Source: Tessaracoccus sp.
Lineage (GTDB): Bacteria; Actinomycetota; Actinomycetes; Propionibacteriales; Propionibacteriaceae
Assembly (NCBI RefSeq): GCF_016714275.1
Contig: NZ_JADJNP010000001.1
Span: 372,001 to 436,000, forward strand
DNA: 64,000 nt
Direction: 5' to 3'
Part shown: positions 44,690 through 53,644 of the stretch, in pieces
Layout: each line of letters begins with the position of its first letter
Numbering within the stretch: the first letter of the stretch is position 1
Notes under the pieces: model-generated
Told to the model about the DNA's origin: nothing
The model's database searches: none
What the model saw: only the letters and a program-made list of their open reading frames with translations
Position numbers and translations under genes: made by a program

Positions 44690-46323
44690 CGGGTGCCCTC
44701 CTGGATCATCTCGATGGCATGCACGGGGCACTGCTCGTAGCACGTGGCGCAGCCGGTGCATTTTTCGTAGTCGAAGCGGTATCTGTTGCCCTTTCCCAGC
44801 TTGATCACCGCGTCCTCCGGGCAGGCGCCGAAGCAGCCGTCGCATTCGAAGCAGTTCCCGCAGCTGAGGCAACGCCGCGCCTCGAACTCCGCCTCGGCGT
44901 CGCTCAGACCCGCGACGATCTCTCCGAAGTCCTCCATGCGCTTGTCGATGTGCGTCTCTTCGTGCTGGCGGCGCGCGTGGTCGCCGAAATACCAGACGTT
45001 CATTTGGTCGAGGCCGACGATCGGGTTCTTGGGCCGCGGCACGTACTCCTCGACGTTCAGCCACGCGTCGATGCGATGCGCGGCCTTCTTGCCGTGGCCG
45101 ACGCCGATGGTCACGGTCCGGTCCGACGGCACGGCGTCGCCGCCGGCGAAGATGCCGGGGACGGCGGTCATGAGGGTGTTCGGGTCGACGTCGACGACAT
45201 CGTCGTGGAAGCTCATCCCGGGAATGGCGTGCAGGAAGTCCGTGTCGGCGCGCTGGCCGAGCGCGAGGATGACGGTGTCGGCGGCGAGCTTCTCGTAGCG
45301 CCCGGTGCCGACGGCCTTGCCGTTCTCGTCGAGCTCCATGATCTCGACGGTGAGGTCGGCGTCGTCCATCGAGGTGATGGTGCGCAGCCAGTTCATCTTC
45401 ACGCCCTCGGCGACCGCGCCCTCCTTCTCCTCCTCGTGCGCGGGCATCTGCTGCTCCGTGCGGCGGTAGACGACGACGGACTCCTCCGCGCCCAGGCGGC
45501 GGGCGACGCGCGCAGCGTCCATCGCGGTGTTGCCGCCGCCGTAGATCGCGACCTTGCGGCCGATGACGGGGCGCTCACCGGAGGCGACGTCGCGGAGGAA
45601 GCTGACGGCGTCGACCACGCGCGAGGCGTCGGCGCTGGGGATGTCGACCCGCTTGGAGATATGCGCGCCGACCGCCACGAACACGGCGTCGAAGTTGCCC
45701 GCTGCCTGCTGGCCGAGAAGGTCCTTGATGGGCGTGTTCTGCCGGAACACGACGCCCAGTTCGACGAGGCGCGCGATCTCGCCGTCGAGGACGTCGCGCG
45801 GGAGTCGGTACTCGGGGATGCCGTAGCGCATCATGCCTCCCGGCAGGTCGCCGGCGTCGAAGACCTCGACCTCGTGGCCGAGGCGGGTCAGGTGGTAGGC
45901 GGCCGACAAGCCCGACGGTCCGGCGCCGACGACCATGACGCGGCGCCCGGAGCGACGGCGCGGCTTCGGGAACTGCCAGTTGTTGGTCAGCGCGAGGTCG
46001 CCGAGGTAGCGCTCGACGGAGTGGATGGAGACGGCCGAGTCGAGGTCGCCGCGATTACAGGCGGTCTCGCAGGGGTGGTAGCAGACGCGGCCGTGGATCG
46101 CGGGGAAAGGGTTGTCCTTGACCAGCTGACGCCAGGCGGCGACGGCGTTGCCCGCCTTGATCAGCCGCAGCCATTCCTGGATGTTCTCGCCGGCGGGGCA
46201 TCCCGCGTTGCAGGGCGGCAACATGTCCAGGTACACGGGCCGGCGGGACCGCACCGGCCCCACGCGCCCCTCCGCCTGACTGAGGTCCGGAAGAACGGTC
46301 ATATCTTTGCGCTCGGAGGGCAT
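44686..46323 (-). CDS. GltD/NfnB-like FAD pyridine-nucleotide oxidoreductase with ferredoxin tail
   Basis: This 545-residue protein has an N-terminal Fe-S region (CNAGCPAGENIQEWLRLI, CYHPCETACNRG), an FAD site GAGPSGLSAAYHLTRLGHEV with GGMMRYGIPEYRLP, an NAD(P) site IYGGGNTAMDAARVARRLGA, the flavin closing motif GIFAGGD, and a C-terminal ferredoxin-like domain (CLSCGNCFECDGCFGACPED, CTGCATCYEQCPVHAI). The order is that of glutamate-synthase small-subunit-like proteins. Next to NifJ it may move electrons between reduced ferredoxin and NAD(P)H. ATG 46323 is chosen because AAAGGGG lies upstream; TTG 46338 is less likely. Confidence 0.88.
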   Translation of the reverse strand: MPSERKDMTVLPDLSQAEGRVGPVRSRRPVYLDMLPPCNAGCPAGENIQEWLRLIKAGNAVAAWRQLVKDNPFPAIHGRVCYHPCETACNRGDLDSAVSIHSVERYLGDLALTNNWQFPKPRRRSGRRVMVVGAGPSGLSAAYHLTRLGHEVEVFDAGDLPGGMMRYGIPEYRLPRDVLDGEIARLVELGVVFRQNTPIKDLLGQQAAGNFDAVFVAVGAHISKRVDIPSADASRVVDAVSFLRDVASGERPVIGRKVAIYGGGNTAMDAARVARRLGAEESVVVYRRTEQQMPAHEEEKEGAVAEGVKMNWLRTITSMDDADLTVEIMELDENGKAVGTGRYEKLAADTVILALGQRADTDFLHAIPGMSFHDDVVDVDPNTLMTAVPGIFAGGDAVPSDRTVTIGVGHGKKAAHRIDAWLNVEEYVPRPKNPIVGLDQMNVWYFGDHARRQHEETHIDKRMEDFGEIVAGLSDAEAEFEARRCLSCGNCFECDGCFGACPEDAVIKLGKGNRYRFDYEKCTGCATCYEQCPVHAIEMIQEGTR

Positions 46324-46366
46324 CGTTACCCCTTTCAATTCGCCTACTACGAATCATCGTAGCGAC

Positions 46367-46396
46367 GGAGGCCCCGCGGCGAACCGCGGGGCCTCC
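46367..46396 (-). terminator. strong hairpin downstream of trxA
   Basis: GGAGGCCCCGCGG and CCGCGGGGCCTCC form a perfect 13-bp stem with a 4-base loop. There is no clear T-tract on either strand. The hairpin separates trxA from the oxidoreductase operon. Confidence 0.65.
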
Positions 46397-46450
46397 GAAT
46401 GCCGAAGCGCTTGTCAGACAGCGAATTAGGCGCAAAACGCCGTGCGAAAA

Positions 46451-46780
46451 TCAGGCGACGTCGAGTGCCTGGATCTGCTCGATCAGCGAGTCGAGCTGCT
46501 TGCCGCTCAGGAGACCGGACTGGCGAAACACCAGCTTGCCATCCTTGAAGCCCATGATGGTCGGGATGGACTGGATCTCGAGCGCGCCGGCAAGATCGCG
46601 CGCGTCCTCGGTGTCAACCTTCGCGAAGACGACATCCTCGTGACGCGTGGACGCGTCTTCGTAGATGGGCGAGAAACGCTTGCACGGCCCGCACCAGTCG
46701 GCCCAGAAGTCGACCAACACGATGGTGTTGTCCTCGACGGTGCTCGTGAAGTTCTCGGAAGTCAGTGCCGTGGTTGCCAT
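46451..46780 (-). CDS. trxA: thioredoxin
   Basis: This 109-residue thioredoxin has the active site FWADWCGPCKRF and the cis-proline region SIPTIMGFKDG. AAAGGGG precedes ATG 46780. It is a general protein disulfide reductant. It lies downstream of dtxR and a methyltransferase on the same strand, with 71 bases between it and the methyltransferase, so it may have its own promoter. Confidence 0.93.
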   Translation of the reverse strand: MATTALTSENFTSTVEDNTIVLVDFWADWCGPCKRFSPIYEDASTRHEDVVFAKVDTEDARDLAGALEIQSIPTIMGFKDGKLVFRQSGLLSGKQLDSLIEQIQALDVA

Positions 46781-46851
46781 CTGCAACCCCTTTCGTATCT
46801 CGGTTCTCAGAGAACAACCAGTATGCCCGTGAGGGTATTCCCCAGCGGTCG

Positions 46852-47598
46852 TTACTTGATGGCGATCAGGCGCCTCATCGGCAGCGGCACCCGGATCGGG
46901 CCGTCGGCCAAGCGGCCGCGGAGGTACTCGATCGCCGCGGCGCCGCGGGCGGCGTCGATCGGGGCGCGGAGGCCGTCGAGCAGCCGCAGCGCGTCTTCCT
47001 CGCTCGCCACCTCGTAGTAGTACCTCGCGCGCTTGTCCTCCGCCTTGGTCAAGCCGACGGCGGTGAACGCCGGCTTCGCCTTGAACTCCGTGATGCCCGG
47101 GAGATGCGGCGCGACACGCAGCGCTCCCAGAAGCCGGCTGATGAGCTTCAGGTCGTCGACGTTCGTCGGCCGCAGCGACGGCGTGAGCGCGGCGAACACT
47201 CCCCCGGGCCGCAACACGCGGGCGGCCTCGGCGAGGAAGCGCGGGCGGTCGGCGACCACCGCGATTCCCAGGGACGTGACCACGGCGTCGAACGAGTTGT
47301 CCGCGAACGGCAGGTAGGAAGCGTGGGCCTGGACGAGCGGACCACGACCACGGCGCCGAGCCTCCTCCAGTTCCTCGATCGCACGGTCGAGCCCGATGAC
47401 GGTCCGCCCCGGACGGGCCAGCCGGTCCACCATGGCCCCTGCCCCGCAGGCAAGGTCGAGCACCGTCTTCGCCGACGACGACACCGAGCGCGCCAGCCAC
47501 TCATAGGGGGTGTGCTCGCCGCCGAAGGAGCGGGAGAGCACAGCCTCCATCGCGCCGGGGCCGCGCCCCGGCTGCGTGACGGGGGTCTGCTCAGACAT
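46852..47598 (-). CDS. class I SAM-dependent methyltransferase
   Basis: This 248-residue methyltransferase has motif I VLDLACGAGAMVDRLA, acidic loop GLDRAIEELEEAR, motif IV DNSFDAVVTSLGIAVV and motif VI EAARVLRPGGVFAAL. This is the UbiE/methyltransf_11 pattern. Its start overlaps the dtxR stop by eight bases (ATGTCTGA), so translation is coupled to dtxR. The substrate is unknown. The link with the iron regulator hints at a metal- or quinone-related role, but that is inference. Confidence 0.85.
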   Translation of the reverse strand: MSEQTPVTQPGRGPGAMEAVLSRSFGGEHTPYEWLARSVSSSAKTVLDLACGAGAMVDRLARPGRTVIGLDRAIEELEEARRRGRGPLVQAHASYLPFADNSFDAVVTSLGIAVVADRPRFLAEAARVLRPGGVFAALTPSLRPTNVDDLKLISRLLGALRVAPHLPGITEFKAKPAFTAVGLTKAEDKRARYYYEVASEEDALRLLDGLRAPIDAARGAAAIEYLRGRLADGPIRVPLPMRRLIAIK

Positions 47599-48283
47599 CG
47601 GCGTCGACGAAGAGCAACTCCGCCGCGAAATGGCCGAGGTCGAGCGACTTCTCGCCCAAGGTGATACGCACACCTCCCCTGTCCCCGACGGCTTCGAACT
47701 CGGAGCCTGGACGCAGTCCCAACTCATCTAGCGCGCGCAGGGAGTCCGGGTCGGCCTGGATGTTCTCGCTCATCCTGCGCAGCGTGAATCGGCGCGGCTC
47801 GTCCGTGGCGACCTCGGCCAGCGGCGCGGCCCCCTGCCGGAACGGCGTGTGCTCGATGTCGACGCCGAGATCCTTCAGCCCGGGGATCGGGTTGCCGTAC
47901 GGCGACACCGTCGGGGTGTCGAGGATCTCGATCAGGCGCTTCTCGACGTCGAGCGAGATCACGTGCTCCCAGCGGCACGCCTCATCGTGCACCTTGTCCC
48001 ACTCGAGGCCGATCACCTCGGTCAGCAGGCACTCCGCCAACCGATGCTTGCGCATCACGTCGCGCGCGAGATGTGCTCCCGCACGGGTCAGCTTGATGGT
48101 GCGGTCCGTGTCGACGACCAGCAACCCGTCGCGCTCCATACGGGCGACGGTCTGCGAGACGGTCGGCCCGGATTGGTGCAGCCGCTCCGCGATCCGCGCT
48201 CGCAGCGGCGTCACGCCCTCCTCAAGGAGTTCGTACACCGTGCGCAGGTACATCTCAGTGGTATCGATCAGGTCGCCGCTCAT
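47591..48283 (-). CDS. dtxR: iron-dependent transcriptional repressor DtxR/IdeR
   Basis: This 230-residue protein has all three DtxR domains. The winged-helix part (DTTEMYLRTVYELLEEGVTP, QSGPTVSQTVARMERDGLLV) and metal-binding dimerisation part (VMRKHRLAECLLTEVIGLEW, then KVHDEACRWEHV) are close to Corynebacterium DtxR as I recall it, and keep the ligands Met11 and the Cys, Glu and His of the ACRWEH motif. A C-terminal SH3/FeoA-like domain follows the GNPIPGL hinge. It should bind boxes like those at 11678 and 29090 when iron is plentiful. GAAAGGTGAAGAGG lies upstream of ATG 48283. A decayed IS3 copy begins 97 bases upstream. Confidence 0.95.
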   Translation of the reverse strand: MSGDLIDTTEMYLRTVYELLEEGVTPLRARIAERLHQSGPTVSQTVARMERDGLLVVDTDRTIKLTRAGAHLARDVMRKHRLAECLLTEVIGLEWDKVHDEACRWEHVISLDVEKRLIEILDTPTVSPYGNPIPGLKDLGVDIEHTPFRQGAAPLAEVATDEPRRFTLRRMSENIQADPDSLRALDELGLRPGSEFEAVGDRGGVRITLGEKSLDLGHFAAELLFVDADV

Positions 48284-48395
48284 GCCTCTTCACCTTTCGT
48301 CTCCCCCATGATCCTAGTCCGGGAAGGCGACAGCCCGTCTCTGTACCAACTGCGGCATGCCCGCCTGCACGAGCGAAACGTGAATCGCCCCGGGT

Positions 48396-49352
48396 TTAGT
48401 GGAGGGCGAGTTCTCCCAGCTGCGGTTGCTGCTGGGGGGGTGTTCTCACGGTACTGGTCTCCTGCTCGATGGGTGTGAGGTATCCGATCGAGGAGTGCAG
48501 CCGGTTCTCGTTGAACCAGTGGACCCAGGACAGCGTGGCGAGTTCGAGCTCGTCGGCGGTGCGGAACGGGCCGTCGATCTTGACGCACTCGGTTTGGTAG
48601 AGCCCCACGACGGTCTCTGCGAGAGCGCTGTCGTAGCTGTCACCGACGGTTCCAATCGAGGCGATCGCGCCGACGTCCGCGAGTCGCTCCGAGTAGCGCA
48701 AAGCAGTGTATTGAGCTCCGGCGTCGGAGTGTTGGATGACGCCGGTGACGTCTTCACCGGCGCGGTCGCGGATCCACAGGGCCATCTCGAGGGCATCCAG
48801 CGGCAGATCGGTGGGCATTCGGTTCATCGTCCGCCAGCCCACGATCCTGCGTGAGTAGACGTCGGTGACGAACGCGGTGAACGCCATCCCCGACCACGTC
48901 GGCACATACTCGAAGTCCACGACCCAGAGCTGGTTTGGGTCGGTCCGCGCGGAAGCAGCGTTGCACGTGATCCGGCGGACGAGACACGCCCGTGTCGGGT
49001 CGGGTAGTGACGACCTGCTTCCCGCGCCGGATCCCGCGCAGCCCCTGCTGACGCATCAGCCGTTCGACCGTGCACCTGGCGACCATGAAGCCCTCGCGGC
49101 GCAGGAGGTGCCAGATCTTCCGGACGCCACTGATCCCGCGCCCGAGCTTCAGACCGAAGAACACCCGCTCGATCTCGGCGACCAGTTCCGCGCACGCAGC
49201 GATCTGGCCAAGGGCGGCCGCTTCTAGAACGCGTAGTAGCCGGACGGGGCGATCTTCACCCCGTGCTCGGTCAGCACGCGGCAGATCGGCTCGACCCCGA
49301 ACCGGTCACGATGATCGTCAATGAACTGAACTACCACGGCAAACGCGGGCCG
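48396..49352 (-). pseudogene. IS3-family transposase OrfB (DDE integrase), broken
   Basis: Pieces of one OrfB lie in three frames. The N-terminal helix region (QFIDDHRDRFGVEPICRVL) ends at TAG 49225-49227. The HTH_21 part (GISGVRKIWHLLRREGFMVA, RLMRQQGLRGIRRGKQ) lies in the frame of 48754-49164. The integrase core (DFEYVPTWSGMAFTAFVTDV with the first Asp, HSDAGAQYTALRYSERL with the second, and NENRLHSSIGYLTPIEQE) lies in the frame of 48396-48920. At least two frameshifts (near 49190 and 49000) and one stop make it inactive. Confidence 0.85.
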
Positions 49353-49666
49353 AGCTCCCGCGCGAAGAACGAGGACGCCGCCAACAAAATCTCGTTCGCG
49401 CGCTTCAGCTCGCGCACTTCGGCTTCGAGCGCCTTGATGCGTTGAGCGTCGCTGGTGGTGGTCCCGGGGCGTTCGCCCGCGTCGATCGCGGCCTGCCTGC
49501 ACCAGCCTCGCAGCGTGTCGGCGTTGACCCCGACACGTTGCCCGATCCGAACCACCGCCGCGTTCAGCGACAACTCCGGATCCTCTTTCCTGGCCTCGGC
49601 AACAAGCCGCATCGCACGCTCACGCAACTCCGGCGGATACTTCCTCGGTGCTGGCATAGTCATCAT
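49331..49666 (-). CDS. IS3-family transposase OrfA
   Basis: This 111-residue protein has the IS3 OrfA helix-turn-helix (YPPELRERAMRLVAEA, RIGQRVGVNADTLRGWCRQA) and a leucine-zipper-like C-terminal helix (IKALEAEVRELKRANEILLA). It appears intact and would normally be joined to OrfB by a programmed -1 shift near its end. With OrfB broken the copy cannot transpose by itself. Confidence 0.85.
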   Translation of the reverse strand: MMTMPAPRKYPPELRERAMRLVAEARKEDPELSLNAAVVRIGQRVGVNADTLRGWCRQAAIDAGERPGTTTSDAQRIKALEAEVRELKRANEILLAASSFFARELGPRLPW

Positions 49667-49895
49667 CCTTTCGCGGAATCAGACCCTCCACCACACCCGG
49701 GGCGATTCACCAGCGCAGCACCCGAACTCAGCCGACTGGAACAGGGCCTGGGCGCCCGCTTAACCAGCTCTTGAGCCGCTTCGCGGTGTGAACCCAACGA
49801 TTCGTCCTGACCATCAACGAAATCGCGTAACCCAGCAAAACCCGAAACCGACGGACCCCGAACCCCGGGGACCCGTCAACCGACCCTGCCCACCA

Positions 49896-51047
49896 TCAAG
49901 TCATTTTCGGATCAGCGGTTACCCACTCGCCGTGGCGGAGGACGCCGTGGAGGGCGCCGTCATCGTCGACGAGGCACACGTCCGCGAGGAATCCGGGCGC
50001 GAGGCGGCCGACGCCGGCCAGGCCGTGCCAAGCGGCCGGCGTCGTCGCCGCCATGAGCGCGGCGTCGGGGATCGAGACGCCCACGTCCTGCACCACGAAC
50101 TGGAACGCGCGCGCCATGGTGAGGGTCGAGCCGGCGATGGCGCCGGGAGAGCCGTCGGCGGTGACCAGCCGCGCGGTGCCGTCCACGACATCGACCTTCA
50201 GCTCGCCGAGGATGTAACGCCCGTCGCCCTTGCCCGTCGCGGCCATCGCGTCGGTGACCAGGGCCACCCGGCCGGGGCCTGCGGCGTCGATCGACATCCC
50301 CGCGATCACCGGCGCGAGGTGGATGCCGTCGCAGATCAGCTCGACCATCACGCGCTCGTCGGAAAGGACGACGGGGATGGGACCGGGCTCGCGGTGGTGG
50401 ATGGAACGCATGGCGTTGAAGAGGTGCGTGACGACATCGGCGCCCCACTCGATCGACAGTGCGGTGGTGACGTCGTCGGCGTCCGAATGCCCGAAGGCGA
50501 CGTGGACGCCCGCCTCGACGAACCGACGGGTGGCTTCCTCGCCGTGCCGGCGCTCGACGGCCATCGTGATCATCTTCAACGCCGGACCGCCCGCCGCGAT
50601 CAGGCGCTCGACCGACTCCGGATCGGGATCGCGCAACAGGGCGAGGTCGTGCGCACCCTTTCTTTCGGGCGCGAGGAACGGCCCCTCCAAGTGGATGCCC
50701 GCGAGCTCCCCCTCCTCGACGAGACCGCGCAGCACCGCGAGTTGCCGCTCCAGCTTGTCGATGGGCTCGGTCACGGTGCTGGCGAACAGCGTCGTCGTGC
50801 CGTGCGTCCTGTGGTACCGGGCCGCGCGCAGGTTCGCCTCGCGATCCGGGTCGCCGAAGCTCACGCCGTCGGCGCCGTGGCAGTGGGTGTCGACGAAGCC
50901 CGGCACGGCCCACAGCGGCAACGGGTCACCGTCTCCGTCGGCGGGGCGCACCGAAACGATCCTCCCGTCCTCGAATGCGATAACGGCGTCGTCTATCACC
51001 CCGTCCGGTGTGACGGCGTGGGCGACGTGCAACGACTCGGCTGACAT
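49896..51047 (-). CDS. nagA: N-acetylglucosamine-6-phosphate deacetylase
   Basis: This 383-residue amidohydrolase has metal and substrate motifs VPGFVDTHCHGADGVSFGD, GIHLEGPFLAPERKGAHD, FGHSDADDVTT, VTHLFNAMRSIHHREPG and the catalytic Asp in LVTDAMAATGKG. It releases acetate from GlcNAc-6-P to give glucosamine-6-P in amino-sugar catabolism or cell-wall recycling. No nagB or transporter is in view. Bases 49711-49895 upstream of the gene's 3' end hold nothing recognised. Confidence 0.93.
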   Translation of the reverse strand: MSAESLHVAHAVTPDGVIDDAVIAFEDGRIVSVRPADGDGDPLPLWAVPGFVDTHCHGADGVSFGDPDREANLRAARYHRTHGTTTLFASTVTEPIDKLERQLAVLRGLVEEGELAGIHLEGPFLAPERKGAHDLALLRDPDPESVERLIAAGGPALKMITMAVERRHGEEATRRFVEAGVHVAFGHSDADDVTTALSIEWGADVVTHLFNAMRSIHHREPGPIPVVLSDERVMVELICDGIHLAPVIAGMSIDAAGPGRVALVTDAMAATGKGDGRYILGELKVDVVDGTARLVTADGSPGAIAGSTLTMARAFQFVVQDVGVSIPDAALMAATTPAAWHGLAGVGRLAPGFLADVCLVDDDGALHGVLRHGEWVTADPKMT

Positions 51048-51145
51048 GGGCCAAACCTAGTGGTCTGTCGCCCCCGCTCACGCCACACCCCTAAAACGGA
51101 TAGTCGTTCCTGTTCATTCGACCCGCCCCCGATTAGGCTCAACGA

Positions 51146-52423
51146 ATGCAGAAGCGCGCAATGACTTCGTGGGCGACGGCGCTCGTGCTCCTGGCCTCCG
51201 GCTGGCTCGGCACCTCCGTCGCGCACGCCGACCCCATCGACACCACCTCGAAGACGGAGGTCGCAGAGGCCTACAACGCGCAGCTGGTGCCCGCGCTGAA
51301 GGTGAAGCCCAAATGGACGGGCAGCGTGGCCAAGTGCAAGAACGGCAAGCCGACGACGCAGCCGAGGGCCGCGGCGGGCAACGAGTCGTCAGCCTCCACG
51401 AAGGCGACGTTCACGGCCGTCAACTTCTATCGTCGGCTCGCCGGGCTCGAGCCCGTCAAAGAGAACACGAAACTGTCGGCGAAGGCGCAGCAGACGGCGC
51501 TCATCATGCGGGCGAACGAGACGCTGAGCCACTACCCGGCCAGCAGCTGGAAGTGCTACAGCAAGCACGGCGGCGCCACGGCGGCCCGCTCCAACATCGC
51601 GATCAGTTGGGGCAGCTCGGCCGGCGCCGGTGCGCACTCGATCTCGCTGTACATGGACGACTACGGCGACCACAACAAGGAGGTCGGCCACCGGCGGTGG
51701 ATCCTGAACCCGGAGGCGTCGCGCTTCGGCACCGGCTCGACCAGCCGCACCAACGCGCTGTACGTCTACTCCGACGCCAAGAGCGACAACGCGAACCCGC
51801 GGCCCAAAGGCGGGACCGCATGGCCGTCGAAGGGCTACTTCCCGTGGGAGACCGTGCCGACGAGCAAGCGCTGGTCGTACTCGCTGCCGCTGGTGTTCGA
51901 CGAGGACACCTGGAACTACAACTACGACCAGTTCGACAAAGCCAAGGTCACGATGGCCAAGAACGGCAAGAACCTGAAGACGAAGGTCATCGCACGAGGC
52001 TGGGGTGCCGGCGACCCTTCGCTGGTGTGGGAGACACCGAAGCTCACCCAGCCGAAGTCCGGCAAGACCGACAGCTACAAGGTCACGATCACCGGTATCA
52101 AGGGCGCGAAGAAGGTCAGCTACACCGTCAAGGTGTTCACCGCCACCTACAAGTCGCTGACGAGGACGCCGACGCCGACCGTCTCCGGCACCGCGAAGGT
52201 GGGCGCGACGCTCACCGCGAAGCCGGGCACCTGGCAGCCGAGCGGCGTGAAGCTCACCTACCAGTGGTACCGCGGGTCGTCGAAGATCGCAGGCGCCAAG
52301 GCGAAGACCTACACGGTCACGAAGGCCGACAAGGGCGCCCAGATCAAGGTGCGGGTCAAGGGCTCCAAGAGCGGCTACGCCACGGTGTACAAGCACTCCG
52401 CGCACACGAAGAAGGTCGCCTGA
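51146..52423 (+). CDS. secreted CAP-domain (SCP-like) protein with C-terminal Ig-like module
   Basis: This 425-residue protein has a signal peptide (about residues 1-28, ending SVAHAD) and a CAP domain (about residues 75-205) with SAKAQQTALIMRANETLSHY and the hallmark GHRRWILNP. A beta-rich region follows, then an Ig-like module (TPTVSGTAKVGATLTAKPGT, LTYQWYRGSSKIAGAKAKTY) related to the C-terminal modules of the iron-island proteins. ATG 51161 is an alternative start. CAP proteins are secreted and bind lipids or glycans. This one probably associates with the cell wall through the Lys-rich module. Confidence 0.88.
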   Translation: MQKRAMTSWATALVLLASGWLGTSVAHADPIDTTSKTEVAEAYNAQLVPALKVKPKWTGSVAKCKNGKPTTQPRAAAGNESSASTKATFTAVNFYRRLAGLEPVKENTKLSAKAQQTALIMRANETLSHYPASSWKCYSKHGGATAARSNIAISWGSSAGAGAHSISLYMDDYGDHNKEVGHRRWILNPEASRFGTGSTSRTNALYVYSDAKSDNANPRPKGGTAWPSKGYFPWETVPTSKRWSYSLPLVFDEDTWNYNYDQFDKAKVTMAKNGKNLKTKVIARGWGAGDPSLVWETPKLTQPKSGKTDSYKVTITGIKGAKKVSYTVKVFTATYKSLTRTPTPTVSGTAKVGATLTAKPGTWQPSGVKLTYQWYRGSSKIAGAKAKTYTVTKADKGAQIKVRVKGSKSGYATVYKHSAHTKKVA

Positions 52424-52441
52424 CCACCGCTGGTTGGTGAA

Positions 52442-53632
52442 TCAACCCGCCGTGTGCTGCTGATTGTTGCGGAAGTAAGCGACGAGGTCCTCGGGCAGCG
52501 TGGGGATGTCGCGCGGGGCGGAGCCGGAGCGCAACGAATCCGTCGCCTGGACCGCGGCAGCGACGGCGTGCCACGCACCGAGTGGTGAGGTGTCCGTCGG
52601 CGCCCCCTCACGGACGAAGCGGACGAACTCGCCGACGGTGAGGACATCCGCGTCGCCGTGGCCGCCGGCGTCGCCCGCGATCGGGAACTGGGCGTCGCCT
52701 TGCGCGTCGTAGTCTCGGCGCCGATTCCACAGCTTGATGACGCCGCCCTCGCCGTCGCCGAAGTTTTCGATCCGGCCCTCTGTGCCGATCACCGTGTAGT
52801 TGCGCCAGTAGTCGGGCGTGTAGTGGCACTGCTCGTATGACGCAAGGACGCCCGACTCCAACTGCATCAGCATCATCGACAGGTCCTCGACGTCGACGAC
52901 GGGGTTGAGACCGGTCTGCGACAGCGGCGGCCAGTTGTCGTAGCTGAACCAGTCAGTCATCAGCTCGCCGGTCCGGTCGCGGCGGTCGGTGACCCGCCCG
53001 TACAGCGAAAGGGCACCCATCGCGGTGACCCGCACGGTGTGCGAGTCGGCGAGCCAGTGCATCACGTCGAGGTCATGCGCGGCCTTCTGCAACAGCAGGC
53101 CGTTCACGTGCTGGCGGTCGGCGTGCCAGTCCTTGAAGTAGTAGTCGCCGCCGTTGCCGACGAAGTGGCGGCACCAGATCGCCTTCACCTCGCCGATCAG
53201 TCCTTGCCGGATGAGGTCACGCATGCCGCGCACCACACCCATGTGCCGCATGTTGTGCCCGACGTACAGCTTCGTGCCGGTCTCATATGCCGTCGTGAGG
53301 ACGCGCGTCGCATCGTCGAGGTGGATCGCGAGCGGCTTCTCAAGGTAGACGGGTACGCCGGCCTCCAGCAGCTCGCAGGCGACGGCGGCGTGGGTGTCGT
53401 CGGGGGTGGTGACCAGCGCGACGTCGACTCCAGACTCGGCCAGCTCCCGCAGCGACCCCGCCGCGACGATGTCGGCGCGGCCCAGCCGGTCGATGATGCG
53501 CTGCTCCGCGTCGGGGTGCGGCTCATACGCGGCGGTGATCACGCCGCCGTTCTGGGCGTGCTCGAAGATCCGCGCGATCCCCGATCGCGCGCCCACGCCG
53601 ACGACGCCGACCTTCAGCAGTTCCCGATCCAT
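52442..53632 (-). CDS. Gfo/Idh/MocA-family NAD(P)-dependent oxidoreductase
   Basis: This 396-residue protein has the N-terminal Rossmann site LKVGVVGVGARSGIARIFE, the family motif VYLEKPLAI with the conserved Lys, and a C-terminal beta-sheet domain with HDLDVMHWLADSH holding the likely catalytic Asp/His. These enzymes oxidise sugars or sugar derivatives such as inositols. No sugar operon surrounds it. The start ATG 53632 lies 12 bases after the stop of the gene encoded upstream. Confidence 0.9.
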   Translation of the reverse strand: MDRELLKVGVVGVGARSGIARIFEHAQNGGVITAAYEPHPDAEQRIIDRLGRADIVAAGSLRELAESGVDVALVTTPDDTHAAVACELLEAGVPVYLEKPLAIHLDDATRVLTTAYETGTKLYVGHNMRHMGVVRGMRDLIRQGLIGEVKAIWCRHFVGNGGDYYFKDWHADRQHVNGLLLQKAAHDLDVMHWLADSHTVRVTAMGALSLYGRVTDRRDRTGELMTDWFSYDNWPPLSQTGLNPVVDVEDLSMMLMQLESGVLASYEQCHYTPDYWRNYTVIGTEGRIENFGDGEGGVIKLWNRRRDYDAQGDAQFPIAGDAGGHGDADVLTVGEFVRFVREGAPTDTSPLGAWHAVAAAVQATDSLRSGSAPRDIPTLPEDLVAYFRNNQQHTAG

Positions 53633-53644
53633 GTGCCAACTCTC

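Larger units (their letters stand above)
48380..49710 (-). mobile_element. degenerate IS3-family insertion sequence
   Basis: The element is about 1.33 kb with terminal inverted repeats GTGAATCGCCCCGGGT at 48380 and its near-perfect complement ending at 49710; the match extends imperfectly to about 25 bp (TGGAGG). OrfA and a broken OrfB lie inside on the minus strand. No clear 3-4 bp target duplication is seen (AAC on the left, CAG on the right), which fits an old insertion. Confidence 0.85.

Noticed and set aside
41735..44740. 1001-codon open frame on the plus strand
   Set aside because: Antisense shadow of nifJ in high-GC DNA.
49711..49895. Remnant of a LysR-type gene (PELSRLEQGLGARL)
   Set aside because: The match is about 15 residues in a spacer and has no continuing frame; too weak to annotate.
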